Shown here: positions 1 to 5,538 of the stretch, one piece after another
How the letters are laid out: each line of letters opens with the position of its first letter
How positions within the stretch are numbered: position 1 is the stretch's first letter
Assembly (NCBI GenBank): GCA_023145595.1
Contig: JAGLDM010000163.1
Coordinates: 1-6,340 of the forward strand
DNA length: 6,340 bases
Reading direction: 5' to 3'
Origin: Flavobacteriaceae bacterium
Lineage (GTDB): Bacteria; Bacteroidota; Bacteroidia; Flavobacteriales; Flavobacteriaceae
Made by a program: the position numbers and the translations under genes
The notes under the pieces: generated by a model
What the model was told of the DNA's origin: nothing
Seen by the model: only the letters and a program-made list of their open reading frames with translations
The model's database searches: none

Positions 1-389
1 GGTTTGTATCCTAAATCAGAATTGATTTTCATCACAGCCAACCCAGTTGTAATTCCGAATATTTTTGCCTTTGGATATCTTTGCAATGAATATTCAAAAA
101 TAGTTTTTTTTATTCTTTTAGCCAGTCCTTTTTTTCTGTAATCAGGATGAACAATCAATCCGGAGTGAACCACGTATTTTCCGTGCTGCCATTTTTCAAT
201 ATAACAAAAACCAGCAAATTTATCGCCATCTAAAGCAATAACTGCATTTTTGTTTTTTAATTTGTTAATGATGTATTCAGGGGTCCTTTTTGCAATACCA
301 GTGCCTCTTTCTTCAGCAGAATGTTCGATGGTTTCGCAAATAATATTTGCGTATTTATTATGTGAACTATCAGCAATAATGATATTCAT
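1..389 (-). CDS. GNAT-family N-acetyltransferase, 3' end outside window
   Basis: This gene is read leftward from an ATG at 389 and stays open to the left edge: 129 full codons, C-terminus missing. The protein begins MNIIIADSSHNKYANIICET. Residues 81-90 (HPDYRKKGLA) form the acetyl-CoA pyrophosphate-binding loop of GNAT enzymes (R-x-x-G-x-A), preceded by the usual beta-strand VVHSGLIV. The substrate cannot be read from the sequence. From family knowledge, a GNAT gene often opens the arginine operon of Bacteroidetes ahead of argG and argC, where it is thought to acylate glutamate in place of a classical ArgA. That role is an inference here, weakly supported by the Arg-rich small frame in its leader. 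It is divergent from the his operon and has about 150 nt of 5' untranslated sequence if the promoter at 545-552 is used. Confidence 0.85.
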   Translation of the reverse strand, partial: MNIIIADSSHNKYANIICETIEHSAEERGTGIAKRTPEYIINKLKNKNAVIALDGDKFAGFCYIEKWQHGKYVVHSGLIVHPDYRKKGLAKRIKKTIFEYSLQRYPKAKIFGITTGLAVMKINSDLGYK

Positions 390-480
390 TATAGATGAAA
401 TTTGAATTTAAAAATAGTGTTTTGTACTTGTTTTGAGAATGCGGAACTGGACTCACCTAACTCCATAATAGAATAGACCC

Positions 481-540
481 TTACGGGCGACGACGTAAGC
501 GTGGAAAAAATGTACGTGTATTTAAGTTTTTAACTTTCAC
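481..540 (-). CDS. Candidate arginine leader peptide upstream of the GNAT gene
   Basis: On the - strand a small frame starts with GTG at 540 and ends with TAA at 483-481. It reads MKVKNLNTRTFFPRLRRRP. Five of 19 codons are Arg (CGT, CGC, CGT, CGT, CGC), four of them in the last six codons. The frame lies directly downstream of a strong -7 promoter element, and the stop is about 90 nt before the GNAT start. The frame also continues up to an ATG at 555, but that ATG overlaps the -7 element, so GTG on a leaderless or nearly leaderless transcript is the likelier start. The Arg run lies in the loop of a 6-bp hairpin (CTTACG/CGTAAG). No rho-independent terminator follows, so a classical attenuator is not proven; the frame could be fortuitous. 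Confidence 0.4.
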   Translation of the reverse strand: MKVKNLNTRTFFPRLRRRP

Positions 541-544
541 GATG

Positions 545-552
545 CAAAGGTA
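545..552 (-). promoter_or_regulatory. -7 promoter element for the leftward GNAT transcript
   Basis: On the - strand positions 552-545 read TACCTTTG followed by CATC. This matches the Bacteroidetes primary-sigma -7 consensus TAnnTTTG. The expected -33 position (about 572-575) reads TTTT, not TTTG, so the upstream half is weak. Transcription would start near 541-539, at or beside the GTG of the Arg-rich small frame. Confidence 0.55.
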
Positions 553-651
553 CATTATTATATTTAAGCGTAAAAATATATTCTAAGGAAATCGAAGAAT
601 TATTGTTGGTTTTTAATGGATATCCAAGAGTGTAAAAAAAAGGGTAGATAG

Positions 652-682
652 TTTGCTTAGAATAAATTATGATATATATTTG
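652..682 (+). promoter_or_regulatory. his operon promoter (TTTG-N19-TATATTTG)
   Basis: TTTG at 652-655 and TATATTTG at 675-682 are separated by 19 nt, a close match to the Bacteroidetes sigma-factor consensus (TTTG, 17-23 nt spacer, TAnnTTTG). The expected start of transcription is near 686-690. That leaves only about 11-15 nt, A-rich and without a Shine-Dalgarno motif, before the leader peptide ATG at 701. No other good promoter is seen before hisG. Confidence 0.75.
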
Positions 683-700
683 CATCTTAATAATAAGAGA

Positions 701-754
701 ATGAATTTTAATCAAATACATCATCATTTAAACGTTTCTTTTCAGAGGAGTTAA
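701..754 (+). CDS. hisL: Histidine operon leader peptide
   Basis: This 17-codon frame reads MNFNQIHHHLNVSFQRS and ends in TAA at 752-754. Its three consecutive His codons (CAT at 719-727) are the sensing element of a transcription attenuator: when charged tRNA-His is scarce a ribosome stalls there, and otherwise it runs to the stop codon. It lies just after the promoter, 36 nt before a strong terminator hairpin and 110 nt before hisG, as leader peptides do. The peptide itself is not expected to have a function. It resembles the enterobacterial HisL in role only, not in sequence. The symbol is assigned by function. Confidence comes from the combination of His run, promoter, terminator and gene context. 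Confidence 0.8.
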   Translation: MNFNQIHHHLNVSFQRS

Positions 755-803
755 TGATGTTGTGGGTTAAATTCTGAAAATAATTATCGAAAACCCGTCT
801 GAA
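739..803 (+). promoter_or_regulatory. Alternative RNA pairings of the his attenuator
   Basis: Two exclusive sets of pairings can be drawn by hand. (1) TTTTCAGA at 739-746 with TCTGAAAA at 773-780, a perfect 8-bp hairpin beginning inside the leader peptide frame; it leaves the terminator free. (2) An antiterminator: TTCAGA 741-746 with TCTGAA 798-803, stacked on TGGGTT 763-768 with AACCCG 792-797 (one G-U pair). This uses up the 5' arm of the terminator. A ribosome stalled at the His codons would leave 741 onward free for (2). A ribosome at the stop codon would cover 741-768 and allow termination. The energies were not computed. Confidence 0.5.
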
Positions 804-822
804 CTATCAGACGGGTTTTTTT
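791..822 (+). terminator. Rho-independent terminator, the his attenuator
   Basis: AAACCCGTCTGA (791-802) and TCAGACGGGTTT (807-818) pair perfectly over 12 bp around the 4-nt loop ACTA, and a run of seven T follows from 816 to 822. It stands between the His leader peptide and hisG, so it would end transcription before the structural genes when histidine is plentiful. It is the strongest intrinsic terminator in the window. Confidence 0.88.
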
Positions 823-864
823 AATAAACTTCGATAAGTCAGTTCGGACATAATTAGAATAAAA

Positions 865-1725
865 ATGAATAAATTAAAGATTGCAGTACAGAAGTCAGGA
901 AGGTTAAATAAAGATTCTTTAAAATTATTAAAGGATTGCGGAATTTCAATTGAAAATGGTAAAGATCAATTAAAAGCTTCGGCTAGAAATTTCCCACTTG
1001 AAGTGTTGTATTTAAGAAATGGAGATATCCCACAATATTTGAGGGATGGCGTTGTAGATCTTGCCATTATTGGCGAAAACACTTTAGTTGAAAAAGGTGA
1101 AGGTTTAGAAATTGTAGAACGTTTAGGATTCTCTAAATGTAGAGTGTGTTTGGCAATTCCTAAAGAAATGCAGTATAACGGAATTAGTGATTTTCAAGGA
1201 AAACGTATAGCAACTTCGTATCCTAATACGGTAAAGAAGTATTTGAAAGAACAAAATATTGAAGCCGATTTACATATCATTAATGGTTCTGTTGAAATTG
1301 CACCAAATATTGGTTTAGCAGATGCTATTTGTGACATTGTTTCTAGCGGAAGCACTTTGTTTAAAAATGGATTGAAAGAAGTTGTTGAAATGTCAGCAAG
1401 TGAAGCGGTTTTAACTGTAGGTCCAAATTTATCTGCTGAGAAACAAGAAATTTTAGATACTATTCAATTTCGAATTCAATCGGTTTTAAGAGGTCAAAAT
1501 TCAAAATATATTTTGATGAATGCTCCGAATGATAAAGTAGATGGTATTTTAGAATTGTTACCAGGAATGAGAAGTCCAACTGTTTTGCCATTGGCACAAA
1601 AAGGATGGAGTTCTATTCATACAGTAGTTATTGGGAAACGGAAGTTCTGGGATGTAATTGATGAATTAAAAAATAAAGGAGCAGAGGGAATATTAGTAGT
1701 TCCTATTGAAAAAATGGTTATGTAA
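865..1725 (+). CDS. hisG: ATP phosphoribosyltransferase, long form (HisG)
   Basis: HisG (EC 2.4.2.17) joins ATP and phosphoribosyl pyrophosphate to give phosphoribosyl-ATP, the first committed and feedback-controlled step of histidine synthesis in the cytoplasm. The 286 residues fit the long form. The two catalytic lobes cover about 1-210, with the N-terminal signature LKIAVQKSGRL (4-14), GSVEIAP (141-147) and the PRPP-binding loop DIVSSGSTL (157-165). The C-terminal ACT-like regulatory domain spans about 211-286 and carries LPGMRSPTVLPL (232-243). This domain makes the enzyme independent of HisZ and sensitive to histidine. The ATG is preceded by an A-rich stretch, as usual in this group, and homology begins at once after it. 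It is the first structural gene behind the attenuator, and a repeat element begins right after its stop codon. Confidence 0.97.
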   Translation: MNKLKIAVQKSGRLNKDSLKLLKDCGISIENGKDQLKASARNFPLEVLYLRNGDIPQYLRDGVVDLAIIGENTLVEKGEGLEIVERLGFSKCRVCLAIPKEMQYNGISDFQGKRIATSYPNTVKKYLKEQNIEADLHIINGSVEIAPNIGLADAICDIVSSGSTLFKNGLKEVVEMSASEAVLTVGPNLSAEKQEILDTIQFRIQSVLRGQNSKYILMNAPNDKVDGILELLPGMRSPTVLPLAQKGWSSIHTVVIGKRKFWDVIDELKNKGAEGILVVPIEKMVM

Positions 1726-1802
1726 GACGTCATGCTGAATTTATTTCAGCATCACATATGAGTATATAAATAATGAGGCCATGAAACAAGTTCAGGGTGA
1801 CG
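1726..1802. repeat. Double-hairpin palindromic repeat, copy 1 (hisG-hisD spacer)
   Basis: The spacer is almost wholly made of this element. The left unit pairs ATGCTGAA (1732-1739) with TTCAGCAT (1745-1752) around TTTAT. The right unit, CCATGAA (1779-1785) with TTCAGGG (1791-1797) around ACAAG, has one mismatch. The two units are inverted copies of each other. It starts directly after the hisG stop and ends at GTGACG, shortly before hisD. A second copy fills the hisD-hisC spacer. It resembles REP-like elements dispersed in flavobacterial genomes (from memory, not searched). As RNA it could influence processing, stability or relative expression along the operon. Confidence 0.85.
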
Positions 1803-1819
1803 AAATGAAAACAGTATGA
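1781..1819 (+). CDS. Possible 12-codon upstream ORF overlapping the hisD start
   Basis: ATG at 1781 opens the frame MKQVQGDEMKTV, and its TGA (1817-1819) overlaps the hisD ATG (1816-1818) in an ATGA arrangement typical of translational coupling. The start codon exists because the right hairpin unit of the repeat carries CCATGAA where the sister copy after hisD has CCCTGAA. The base that breaks the hairpin thus creates the ATG. A second in-frame ATG is at 1805. Whether it is translated is unknown; the frame is short enough to be chance. Confidence 0.25.
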   Translation: MKQVQGDEMKTV

Positions 1820-3099
1820 ATATCACTATAAGTCCAACTAGAAATAACTGGGGTGTTTTAACAAAAAGACCCGAAAAGAAAGCCGCTGATTTATCAAAAA
1901 TAATTTCTGAAGTTTTTGCAGATGTTGAAGATAAAGGGGATAAAGCATTGTTGTCTTATACAGAGAAGTTTGACAAGGTTGTTTTAAATTCTTTGAAAGT
2001 AAGTTCGTCTGAAATCAGAAATGCAGCATCACTTTTATCACAAGAATTAAAAAACGCCATTGCATTAGCGAAAAATAATATTGAAGTTTTTCACAGTTCT
2101 CAAATTATAGAAAAACAAGTTGTTAAGACAGCAACTGGGGTGGAATGTTGGCAAGAAATGAGACCTATTGAAAAGATAGGTTTGTATATTCCAGGAGGTA
2201 CTGCACCGTTGTTTTCAACTATTTTAATGTTGGGGATTCCAGCGAAATTGGCAGGATGTAAGGATATTATTTTATGTACGCCACCAGATTCAAAAGGGAA
2301 TATTAATCCCGCAATTTTATATGCAGCCGAGTTGGTCGGAGTTACTACAATTTTCAAATTGGGAGGAGTACAAGCAATTGCCTCCATGACTTGTGGAACA
2401 GAATCTGTGCCAAATGTGTATAAAATATTTGGGCCAGGAAATCAGTTTGTAACAGGTGCTAAACAATTTGCTTTAACCAAAGGTGTAGCGATTGACATGC
2501 CTGCAGGACCATCGGAATTAATGGTAGTAGCAGACAAAAATGCAAGCGCTGCTTTTGTAGCATCAGATTTGTTGTCGCAAGCAGAACACGGACATGACAG
2601 TCAGGTGATTTGTGTTTCAGATTCTCTAGAGAAATTAAAAGAAGTAGAAACAGAAGTTGAGAAGCAGTTGGCAGTATTGCCAAGAAAAGATATGGCAACA
2701 AGTGCTATTCAAAATTCACAGTTGGTTTTGATTGAGAATTTAAACGATCAAATTGACTTTATTAATGAATACGCACCCGAGCATTTAATTTTAAATGTAG
2801 ATGATGAAACTATTTATTTGGATAGAATCATCAATTCAGGATCCGTTTTTATTGGGGCTTATACTCCAGAAAGTGCAGGTGATTATGCATCAGGAACCAA
2901 CCATACGTTGCCAACTAATAGTTATGCAAGAATGTATAGCGGGGTAAATATGGATTCGTTTACAAAGAAAATCACATTCCAGAAGATTACATCTGAAGGG
3001 ATATTAAATATAGGTCCAGCCATTGAATTAATGGCAGCAGCAGAAGGGTTAGAAGCTCATAAAAATGCAGTGACTTTGCGATTGGAAAGTTTGAAATAA
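1816..3099 (+). CDS. hisD: Histidinol dehydrogenase (HisD)
   Basis: HisD (EC 1.1.1.23) oxidises L-histidinol to histidine in two NAD-dependent steps, the last reactions of the pathway. It is a zinc enzyme, normally a homodimer. The length of 427 residues is normal. Relative to E. coli numbering there is a constant offset of four. The zinc ligands are Gln255 and His258 (in DLLSQAEHG), Asp356 (in ESAGDYASG) and His415 (in EGLEAHKNA). The catalytic Glu322-His323 pair lies in EYAPEHL. The nucleotide-fold motifs IPGGTAPL (125-132) and FGPGNQFVTGAK (205-216) are also intact, so the enzyme should be active. The start at 1816 overlaps the stop of a tiny upstream frame. Repeat elements of the same family flank the gene on both sides. 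Confidence 0.97.
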   Translation: MNITISPTRNNWGVLTKRPEKKAADLSKIISEVFADVEDKGDKALLSYTEKFDKVVLNSLKVSSSEIRNAASLLSQELKNAIALAKNNIEVFHSSQIIEKQVVKTATGVECWQEMRPIEKIGLYIPGGTAPLFSTILMLGIPAKLAGCKDIILCTPPDSKGNINPAILYAAELVGVTTIFKLGGVQAIASMTCGTESVPNVYKIFGPGNQFVTGAKQFALTKGVAIDMPAGPSELMVVADKNASAAFVASDLLSQAEHGHDSQVICVSDSLEKLKEVETEVEKQLAVLPRKDMATSAIQNSQLVLIENLNDQIDFINEYAPEHLILNVDDETIYLDRIINSGSVFIGAYTPESAGDYASGTNHTLPTNSYARMYSGVNMDSFTKKITFQKITSEGILNIGPAIELMAAAEGLEAHKNAVTLRLESLK

Positions 3100-3178
3100 G
3101 ACGTCATGCTGAACTTGTTTCAGCATCACATCATGTAGTACATAATTAATGAGACCCTGAAACAAGTTCAGGGTGACG
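3100..3178. repeat. Double-hairpin palindromic repeat, copy 2 (hisD-hisC spacer)
   Basis: This is the same element as in the hisG-hisD spacer, roughly 80% identical by eye and again starting right after a TAA stop with GACGTCATGCTGAA. The left unit is ATGCTGAA (3106-3113) with TTCAGCAT (3119-3126), loop CTTGT. The right unit is ACCCTGAA (3154-3161) with TTCAGGGT (3167-3174), loop ACAAG. Both stems are perfect. The two units differ from each other by paired, structure-preserving changes (TGC/GCA versus CCC/GGG), and their loops are complementary, so the whole can also fold as one long hairpin. Its right end reaches to 4 nt before the likely hisC ATG. Confidence 0.88.
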
Positions 3179-3181
3179 AAA

Positions 3182-4279
3182 ATGAAAAAAGAGGAAAACA
3201 TATCGGCTAAAAAAGTCCTTCCCTTGGGGAAGGATTTAGGATGGGCTGTACAAGATTTCGTTCGAAAGAACATTCAGCAAATGAAAGCCTATTCATCGGC
3301 AAGAGATGAGTATGTGCAGTCAGATTCTGAAATGGTTTTTTTAGACGCGAATGAGAACCCGTTTCAAAACGGAGTGAATCGTTATCCAGATCCGAAGCAA
3401 CAATCTGTTAAAGAATTGTTGTCGGATATAAAAGGAGTTCCGACCAATCAGATTTTGCTAGGAAACGGTAGTGATGAGGTATTGGATTTAATTTTTAGAG
3501 CTTTTTGTGAGCCTAAAGAAGATAATGTAATTTTTCTACCACCAACCTACGGAATGTATGGTGTGTTGGCAAATCTGAATAATATTGAGATAAAAGAAGT
3601 TTTACTTTCTGAATCGTTTGATTTAAGGGTGAAAGAAACTTTGGAGGTAGCAAATAAAAACTCTAAGATTCTCTTTTTGTGTTCTCCTAATAATCCATCA
3701 GGGAATGCTTTTTCTGAAGAAAGCATTCAAGAAATTGTAGAAGATTTTAATGGTTTGGTGGTGATTGATGAAGCTTATATAGACTTTTCATCAAAAGAAA
3801 GTTGGTTGAATAAATTGGATAAATATCCGAATTTAATTATTACCCAAACGCTATCAAAAGCATTTGGAATGGCAGGAATTCGATTAGGAATTTGTTATGC
3901 TTCCGAAGAGATTATTGAGATTTTGAATAGAATCAAACCTCCGTATAATGTGAATGAATTAACACAACAAAGAGCCAAAGAGCGTTTGTTGAAAATAGAA
4001 GATGTACAGTCGGAAATTGTAACGATATTGAAGGAACGCACAAAATTAGAAAAAGCGTTGGAGGAGGTTAGTTTTATCTCAAAAATATATCCATCAGATG
4101 CGAATTTTGTTTTGGTTAAGGTTGATGATGCAAGCAAACGATACAATCAATTATTAGAAAAGGGAGTTGTAATCAGGAATAGAACTACGCAACCTTTGTG
4201 TGAAAATACTTTGAGATTGACGGTTGGAACATTGCATGAAAATAGGAAGTTGATAGAGGCATTAAAAGATATTGAATAG
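3182..4279 (+). CDS. hisC: Histidinol-phosphate aminotransferase (HisC) with repeat-encoded N-terminus
   Basis: HisC (EC 2.6.1.9) is a PLP enzyme of aminotransferase fold type I that moves the amino group of glutamate to imidazole-acetol phosphate, giving histidinol phosphate. Numbered from the ATG at 3182 (365 residues), the PLP lysine is Lys226 in TLSKAFGMAGIRLG. SPNNPSGN is at 168-175, DEAYIDF at 196-202, DANENPF at 55-61, and the substrate-binding Arg is in LRLTVGT near 345. Family homology begins only around residue 26 (FVRKNIQQMKAYSSARDEY). The first 25 or so residues are extra, and VLPLGKDLGWA within them is encoded by a palindromic repeat. An in-frame GTG at 3173 lies inside the upstream repeat and would add three residues. 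An ATG at 3281 would cut off conserved sequence, so 3182 is preferred. Confidence 0.93.
   Translation: MKKEENISAKKVLPLGKDLGWAVQDFVRKNIQQMKAYSSARDEYVQSDSEMVFLDANENPFQNGVNRYPDPKQQSVKELLSDIKGVPTNQILLGNGSDEVLDLIFRAFCEPKEDNVIFLPPTYGMYGVLANLNNIEIKEVLLSESFDLRVKETLEVANKNSKILFLCSPNNPSGNAFSEESIQEIVEDFNGLVVIDEAYIDFSSKESWLNKLDKYPNLIITQTLSKAFGMAGIRLGICYASEEIIEILNRIKPPYNVNELTQQRAKERLLKIEDVQSEIVTILKERTKLEKALEEVSFISKIYPSDANFVLVKVDDASKRYNQLLEKGVVIRNRTTQPLCENTLRLTVGTLHENRKLIEALKDIE
3215..3247 (+). repeat. GC-rich palindromic repeat inside the 5' end of hisC
   Basis: TCCTTCCC (3216-3223) pairs with GGGAAGGA (3227-3234), followed by TTTAGGATGGGCT. The same design occurs after hisB on the other strand and inside hisH on this strand: a C-rich arm, a G-rich arm, then a second G-rich block ending in GGGC. 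It is much more GC-rich than the surroundings. Here it is translated, in phase, as VLPLGKDLGWA. Similar elements are widespread in flavobacterial intergenic DNA as I recall; no search was possible. Confidence 0.8.
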
Positions 4280-4307
4280 TATCAAGTAGTGAGTATCTCG
4301 TAAATAG

Positions 4308-4335
4308 ACCTGATACCAAAATACCTGATACCAAA
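4308..4335. repeat. Tandem 13-bp repeat in the hisC-hisB spacer
   Basis: ACCTGATACCAAA occurs at 4308-4320 and again at 4323-4335, a 15-bp period. GTATCAAGTA at 4279-4288 is nearly complementary to TACCTGATAC at 4322-4331 (one mismatch), so the 66-bp spacer can fold into an imperfect hairpin. The spacer has no other feature, and no promoter of the Bacteroidetes type is seen in it. Confidence 0.6.
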
Positions 4336-4345
4336 TACTAGTAAT

Positions 4346-5485
4346 ATGAAAAAAGTATTATTTATAGACAGAGACGGAACTCTAGCAATGGAACCACCAG
4401 TTGATTATCAATTGGATAGTTTGGAAAAATTAGAGTTTTATCCAAAGGTTTTTCAATACATGAGCAAAATTGCTACTGAATTGGATTACGAATTGGTGAT
4501 GGTTACAAATCAAGATGGTTTGGGAACAGATTCTTTTCCAGAGGACACCTTTTGGCCTGCTCAAAACAAAGTAATTCAGTCTTTTGAAAATGAAGGTGTT
4601 GTTTTTTCTGATATTATTATTGATAAAACATTTCCGCATGAAAATGCTCCAACGCGAAAACCAAGAACGGGTTTGTTGACGAAATACATCAATTCAGAGG
4701 ACTATGATTTAGAAAATTCATTTGTGATTGGAGATCGTTTAACGGATATCGAATTAGCGAAAAATTTAGGAGCAAAAGGAATTTTCATCAATAATGTTGA
4801 AGGATTGGCTACTGAAGAGTTGTCTGTTAAAAAATCAGAATTGGAAGATGTGATTGCATTAGAAACTACTGATTGGAAAACGATTTATGAGTTTTTAAAG
4901 TTGAATGACAGAACTGCTGAAATTACTCGAAACACCAACGAAACTAAGATTTATATTAAAGTAAATTTAGACGGAACAGGTAAAAGTGATATTTCAACAG
5001 GAATTGACTTTTTTGATCACATGTTAGATCAAATTTCACGTCATGGAAATATGGATTTAACCATTCAGGTTCAAGGCGATTTAGAAGTGGATGAACACCA
5101 CACTATTGAAGATACAATGATTGCCTTAGGTGAAGTTTTTGCCGAGGCTCTTGGAAATAAATTAGGAATTGAACGTTACGGATTCTGTTTGCCAATGGAC
5201 GATTGTTTGGCACAGGTAGCCATTGATTTTGGAGGACGTAATTGGTTGGTTTGGGATGCAGAATTCAATAGAGAAATGATTGGTAAAATGCCAACAGAAA
5301 TGTTTTTACACTTGTTTAAATCTTTTACAGATGGCGCCAAATGTAATTTAAATATTAAGGCTGAAGGCGAAAATGAACACCATAAAATTGAAGGGATTTT
5401 TAAAGCTTTTGCAAAAGCAATTAAAATGGCCGTTAAAAGAGATCCTGAAAAAATGATTTTGCCATCAACAAAGGGAATGCTTTAG
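4346..5485 (+). CDS. hisB: Bifunctional histidinol-phosphatase / imidazoleglycerol-phosphate dehydratase (HisB)
   Basis: This 379-residue fusion catalyses two steps: dehydration of imidazole-glycerol phosphate (EC 4.2.1.19) and dephosphorylation of histidinol phosphate (EC 3.1.3.15). Residues about 1-165 are a HAD phosphatase. It has the nucleophile Asp8 and acid Asp10 in DRDGT, Thr54-Asn55 in VTNQDG, Lys105 in RKPRTG, and Asp130 and Asp134 in [10 protein letters not shown]. Residues about 188-379 are the dehydratase, with the metal-binding repeats DEHHTIED (249-256) and ENEHHKIEG (342-350) and the motif [14 protein letters not shown] (221-234). The zinc-binding Cys/His loop known from E. coli HisB is not conserved: the matching stretch [14 protein letters not shown] has no cysteine. 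Flavobacterial and Bacteroides relatives appear, from memory, to share this. The length is slightly above that of the E. coli enzyme. Confidence 0.96.
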   Translation: MKKVLFIDRDGTLAMEPPVDYQLDSLEKLEFYPKVFQYMSKIATELDYELVMVTNQDGLGTDSFPEDTFWPAQNKVIQSFENEGVVFSDIIIDKTFPHENAPTRKPRTGLLTKYINSEDYDLENSFVIGDRLTDIELAKNLGAKGIFINNVEGLATEELSVKKSELEDVIALETTDWKTIYEFLKLNDRTAEITRNTNETKIYIKVNLDGTGKSDISTGIDFFDHMLDQISRHGNMDLTIQVQGDLEVDEHHTIEDTMIALGEVFAEALGNKLGIERYGFCLPMDDCLAQVAIDFGGRNWLVWDAEFNREMIGKMPTEMFLHLFKSFTDGAKCNLNIKAEGENEHHKIEGIFKAFAKAIKMAVKRDPEKMILPSTKGML

Positions 5486-5514
5486 GCCCATCCCGACCTT
5501 CCCAAAGGGAAGGA
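5486..5514 (-). repeat. GC-rich palindromic repeat after hisB, inverted orientation
   Basis: Starting directly after the hisB stop, GCCCATCC is followed by the hairpin CCTTCCC (5497-5503) / GGGAAGG (5507-5513) with loop AAA. Read on the - strand this is the same element as in the hisC and hisH coding ends. A short T-run (TTTTA, 5516-5520) follows the hairpin, so it could act as a weak terminator, but hisH begins only 25 nt later. Its 18-nt left arm can also pair with the copy inside hisH (15 of 18 positions). Confidence 0.78.
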
Positions 5515-5538
5515 GTTTTAATTTAGGTTAGAAATAAA

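Noticed and set aside
530..727. 65-codon open frame on the - strand
   Set aside because: It lies across the his promoter and the his leader peptide on the opposite strand, has low-complexity Ile/Tyr/Asn-rich sequence from AT-rich DNA, and shows no family resemblance.
2100..2701. Two open frames antisense to hisD (2100-2387 and 2459-2701)
   Set aside because: They are shadows of a strongly conserved enzyme frame and have no recognisable motifs.
1726..3178. CRISPR-like array or attachment sites formed by the repeated spacers
   Set aside because: There are only two copies, separated by a complete hisD gene, with internal palindromes and no spacer series, cas genes or integrase.
3173..3181. GTG at 3173 as the start of hisC
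   Set aside because: It lies within the right stem of the palindromic repeat and adds only three residues; the ATG at 3182 is a better start. It cannot be fully excluded.
3049..3273. Open frame antisense to the hisD-hisC junction
   Set aside because: It is a reading of the repeat elements on the other strand (residues such as TLNLFQGL and KQVQHD are typical of translated copies of this repeat), so it is not a gene.
3895..4639. Open frames antisense to hisC (3895-4146) and hisB (4430-4639)
   Set aside because: Both are fully contained in genuine enzyme genes on the + strand and show no conserved domain.
5497..5520. Terminator between hisB and hisH
   Set aside because: The 7-bp hairpin has a short following T-run, but it is a copy of a repeat and hisH follows within 25 nt, so ending transcription here is unlikely to be its main role.
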